NCBI GenBank assembly: GCA_963789885.1
Contig: CAWBNB010000061.1
Coordinates: 1 to 17,790 of the forward strand
DNA length: 17,790 nt
DNA from: DATEDA01 sp963789885
Lineage (GTDB): Bacteria > Pseudomonadota > Gammaproteobacteria > Burkholderiales > SG8-39
Reading direction: 5' to 3'
This document shows, piece after piece, positions 15,753 to 17,790 of the stretch (position 1 is the stretch's first letter; the number at the start of each line of letters is the position of its first letter). Under the pieces are notes generated by a model, which made no database searches, was not told the DNA's origin, and worked only from the letters and a program-made list of their open reading frames with translations. Both the position numbers and the translations under genes were made by a program.

Positions 15753-17284
15753 TCGATGGGGAGGATCGACAGCAGCTCGACGCCCATGCGCGTGGACCAG
15801 TCCGTCTCGGGCTCGGTGTCGTAGTGCTTCTCGCCCGATGCAGTTCGCTCGATCCATTCCAGGCTGTTGCCGTCTGCGGTCAGCCGTACCTCATACGCCA
15901 GCATCGGCACTTCGACATCGAAGAATCGGGTCAGACCCTGCGCGAGCACCGGATTGCTGAGCACCAGACCCATTTCGGTGTTGAGCCGCGCCGAGCGCTG
16001 GTCGAAATTGAACGAGCCGACGAAGATCCGGCGGCTGTCGACGGCGAGCGTCTTGGCATGCAGGCCGGAGGACGAGCCTGATCCGAACCGGTTGCGGGAT
16101 TCGTTCGCTTCTTTCGTCGCGGTCGGCTTGATCTCGTAGAGCCGGACACCGGCCTGGAGCAGGTCGCGGCGGCGCTTCCCGTAGCCCGAATGCACCGACT
16201 TCTCGTCGGACGCCGCGAGCGAGTTGGTGAGGATGCGCACGGTCACGCCGCGTTTCGCCAGCGCCGCCAGCAGCTCGGTGCCGCCGTCGCCGGGCACGAA
16301 GTACGGCGAGACGATGTCGAGCATCTTTTCGGGCCGGCCCATCTTGCGCACGAGCTCCGGGAAGAGCAGCACGTCCGTCCGCTCCGTGGTGTCGAGCGTC
16401 TTGGCCGGGTCGTCGTACACGACCTCGGCGGCCGCCCACTCGAGCGCGAGTTTCCGGTCCAGCAGCTCGCGCACCAGCGGCGTCGCGCGCACCGCCTCGA
16501 GATACGCGATCGATTCGGGGTCGGCGCGGTTCGCCACGAATTTGGCCTCGAGATTGGTGGTGCCGTCCGGCATTGGCGGACCGACGAAACCCGACGCCGG
16601 GTAGGCGGACGCGCTGTTCCAGTAGACATCGAACTCCTTGGACACCTCGGGCACCGCCGGTCCCACGGCGAGCACGTCCAGGTCGGCGAACGTGAGGCCG
16701 GCCCCGGCGCCGAAGTACTCGTCAGCGATGTTGCGTCCGCCTACGACCGTCGCCTGGTTGTCGGCGGTGAACGACTTGTTGTGCATGCGCCGGTTCACGC
16801 GGGTGAAATCGGTCACGAAGTTGAGCACGCGGTTGTCGCGAATGACGACCGGGTTGTAGAGGCGCACCTCGATGTTCGGATGCGCGTCGAGCGCGGCGAT
16901 GGTGGGATCGAGCCCCTTCGTATTCAGGTCGTCGAGCAGCAGGCGCACGCGCACCCCCCGCTCGGCCGCCTGCCAGAGCGCCTGGAACATCAGGTAGCCG
17001 ACGTGGTCGCCATTCCAGATGAAGTATTGCGCGTCGAGCGACTTTTCTGCGGCGCCTGCGAGCAGGACGCGCGCGGCGAACGCATCGCGAGGGTCGGGCA
17101 GCGCATGGATGCCCGTCTTGCCGGGATTCGCAGCGACGCCGGGCGCAATCGCGCGGCCGAGCCGCGTCCCCGCCGTGTCAGTGAGGGCGGTGGTCTCGAC
17201 GCGATCCTTTGGAGGGGGCAGCGTGGCACAGCCGGTAACGAGCACCACAAATGCGACCAGAAGGGAGGACAGAACGGGTTTCAT
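15740..17284 (-). CDS. phospholipase D / cardiolipin synthase C-like lipoprotein
   Basis: A 514-residue minus-strand protein in one unbroken frame. ATG 17284 is chosen because it gives a lipoprotein signal peptide with lipobox LVTGC (C19) followed by Ala, which predicts outer-membrane sorting; an ATG at 17317 is in frame but adds 11 polar residues. There are two HxKx4D motifs: HNKSFTAD (H168, K170, D175) and HAKTLAVD (H409, K411, D416), each followed by a GG-N or GSFNFD segment. The layout fits the ClsC/YmdC-type PLD family, which joins or transfers phosphatidyl groups; other PLD activities are possible. No link to the sulfur genes is apparent. Confidence 0.9.
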   Translation of the reverse strand: MKPVLSSLLVAFVVLVTGCATLPPPKDRVETTALTDTAGTRLGRAIAPGVAANPGKTGIHALPDPRDAFAARVLLAGAAEKSLDAQYFIWNGDHVGYLMFQALWQAAERGVRVRLLLDDLNTKGLDPTIAALDAHPNIEVRLYNPVVIRDNRVLNFVTDFTRVNRRMHNKSFTADNQATVVGGRNIADEYFGAGAGLTFADLDVLAVGPAVPEVSKEFDVYWNSASAYPASGFVGPPMPDGTTNLEAKFVANRADPESIAYLEAVRATPLVRELLDRKLALEWAAAEVVYDDPAKTLDTTERTDVLLFPELVRKMGRPEKMLDIVSPYFVPGDGGTELLAALAKRGVTVRILTNSLAASDEKSVHSGYGKRRRDLLQAGVRLYEIKPTATKEANESRNRFGSGSSSGLHAKTLAVDSRRIFVGSFNFDQRSARLNTEMGLVLSNPVLAQGLTRFFDVEVPMLAYEVRLTADGNSLEWIERTASGEKHYDTEPETDWSTRMGVELLSILPIEWLL

Positions 17285-17428
17285 CTGAGCGTTATCGACA
17301 GGTGTTGCGAGGACCATTTCCCGCGGAATCCTACGCTACTTGGCACGGTACTCGTGGCACATCACGCATTCCATGTGCCGGTGCTGTCGATCGGGTCGTG
17401 TTCATGCTATGCGCGATCCATCGCTGCA

Positions 17429-17557
17429 CATCGCGTCGATCACGGTCATGCGGCTGAGTCGGCTGGAGCCGCGACGATCGTGCCGCTGATGCTCACGATG
17501 GTGCCGCTGGATAATCTCGTGAATATGCTGCTCGGAATATTGTTCTGGATGACGTCG
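17429..17557 (+). pseudogene. 3' relic of a third copy of the membrane-protein gene
   Basis: This stretch resembles the 3' end of the gene at 308-1525. The 73 bases 17474-17546 align without gaps to 1451-1523 with about ten mismatches by hand count. They encode IVPLMLTMVPLDNLVNMLLG, against IVPLMLTMMPLEDLLKMLFG in copy 1. CATCGCG-CGATCACG at 17429 matches 1396, with a roughly ten-base gap between the two blocks. The stop codon of copy 1 (TAG) is TGG here, and resemblance continues a little past it. No upstream part of the gene is present. The rest of 17318-17734 holds no gene I can support. Confidence 0.7.
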
Positions 17558-17734
17558 GTTGCTCGGCCAGGGCTGGACGCCTTCCAACCGCCCCTTCTTG
17601 ATCTCGCACAAGACGGAATGGCAGACTTCGACCGCAAAATGCGCGGGCGAGACGTCGGTAAGAGCCCCAAATCGCGGTGTGGGATAATCGGCGCCCTCGC
17701 GTCTCCGCATTTGAGCTATGGAGATCCCGTCCCG

Positions 17735-17790
17735 ATGAAATCCCGAGTTTGCCCGCCCGCGAAATGGACTGCCCTCGCCGCCGCGGCATA
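17735..17790 (+). CDS. start of a probable secreted protein (runs off right edge)
   Basis: ATG 17735 follows GGAG at a good distance. The 18 codons present read MKSRVCPPAKWTALAAAA, a short basic start followed by a hydrophobic Ala-rich stretch, as in a signal peptide. GATAAT at about 17683-17688 could be a -10 box, but no -35 is evident. Nothing more can be said about the product. Confidence 0.45.
   Translation, partial: MKSRVCPPAKWTALAAAA

Noticed and set aside
17336..17398. Minus-strand micro-ORF with a CxxCH heme motif (MECVMCHEYRAK)
   Set aside because: Only about 21 codons lie between stops, with no cytochrome context on either side; it could be the tail of a lost cytochrome gene but cannot be supported.

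Overview
The window is GC-rich with dense coding, and looks like chromosomal DNA from a Gram-negative proteobacterium. A betaproteobacterium is most likely. The evidence is a FadL/OmpP1-type outer-membrane protein, a lipobox phospholipase-D protein, the DUF3300/DUF2950 pair, an AraC-type regulator with an Arabinose_bd-like N-terminus, and a REP element of the type common in betaproteobacteria. The taxon is inference; no rRNA or tRNA is visible.

Layout. 1-87 (minus): first codons of a probable SulP-type anion transporter that runs off the left edge. 308-1525: polytopic membrane protein of unknown function. 1562-1987: truncated glucosidase-like gene whose stop lies inside a REP element. 1988-2310: intergenic, with the REP element, a tandem AraC-type operator candidate and a second 21-bp direct repeat. 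2311-8782: a co-directional block of small cupin, Cys/His-rich unknown protein, rhodanese, AhpD-rhodanese fusion, MarC-like membrane protein, DszB-like desulfinase, DUF202 membrane protein, and a second copy of the 308-1525 membrane protein. 8865-9942 (minus): AraC-family regulator, divergent from a CoA-disulfide/persulfide reductase with a C-terminal rhodanese domain (10217-11920). 12010-15525: DUF3300, DUF2950 and a FadL-like porin in tandem. 15522-17284 (minus): small unknown ORF and a cardiolipin-synthase-like phospholipase D lipoprotein. 17285-17790: a relic of a third copy of the membrane protein, then the start of a secreted protein.

How the genes may work together. The central block and the reductase look like one organosulfur system. 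The DszB-like protein keeps the Cys-His-Arg catalytic set of 2'-hydroxybiphenyl-2-sulfinate desulfinase and has no export signal. Three rhodanese domains and a persulfide/CoA-disulfide reductase could handle the sulfur released. The same two-part 37-bp motif, with half-sites exactly 21 bp apart, lies upstream of both the cupin-led block and the reductase. A further half-site lies just upstream of the AraC gene. I therefore infer one AraC-controlled sulfur regulon; its substrate cannot be read from the sequence.

Caution. Many genes are broken by single-base shifts, nearly all net +1 (about twenty across nine genes). Removing one base at each restores family-typical proteins of normal length. 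I read these as sequence errors rather than pseudogenes, and the coordinates given span the repaired genes.
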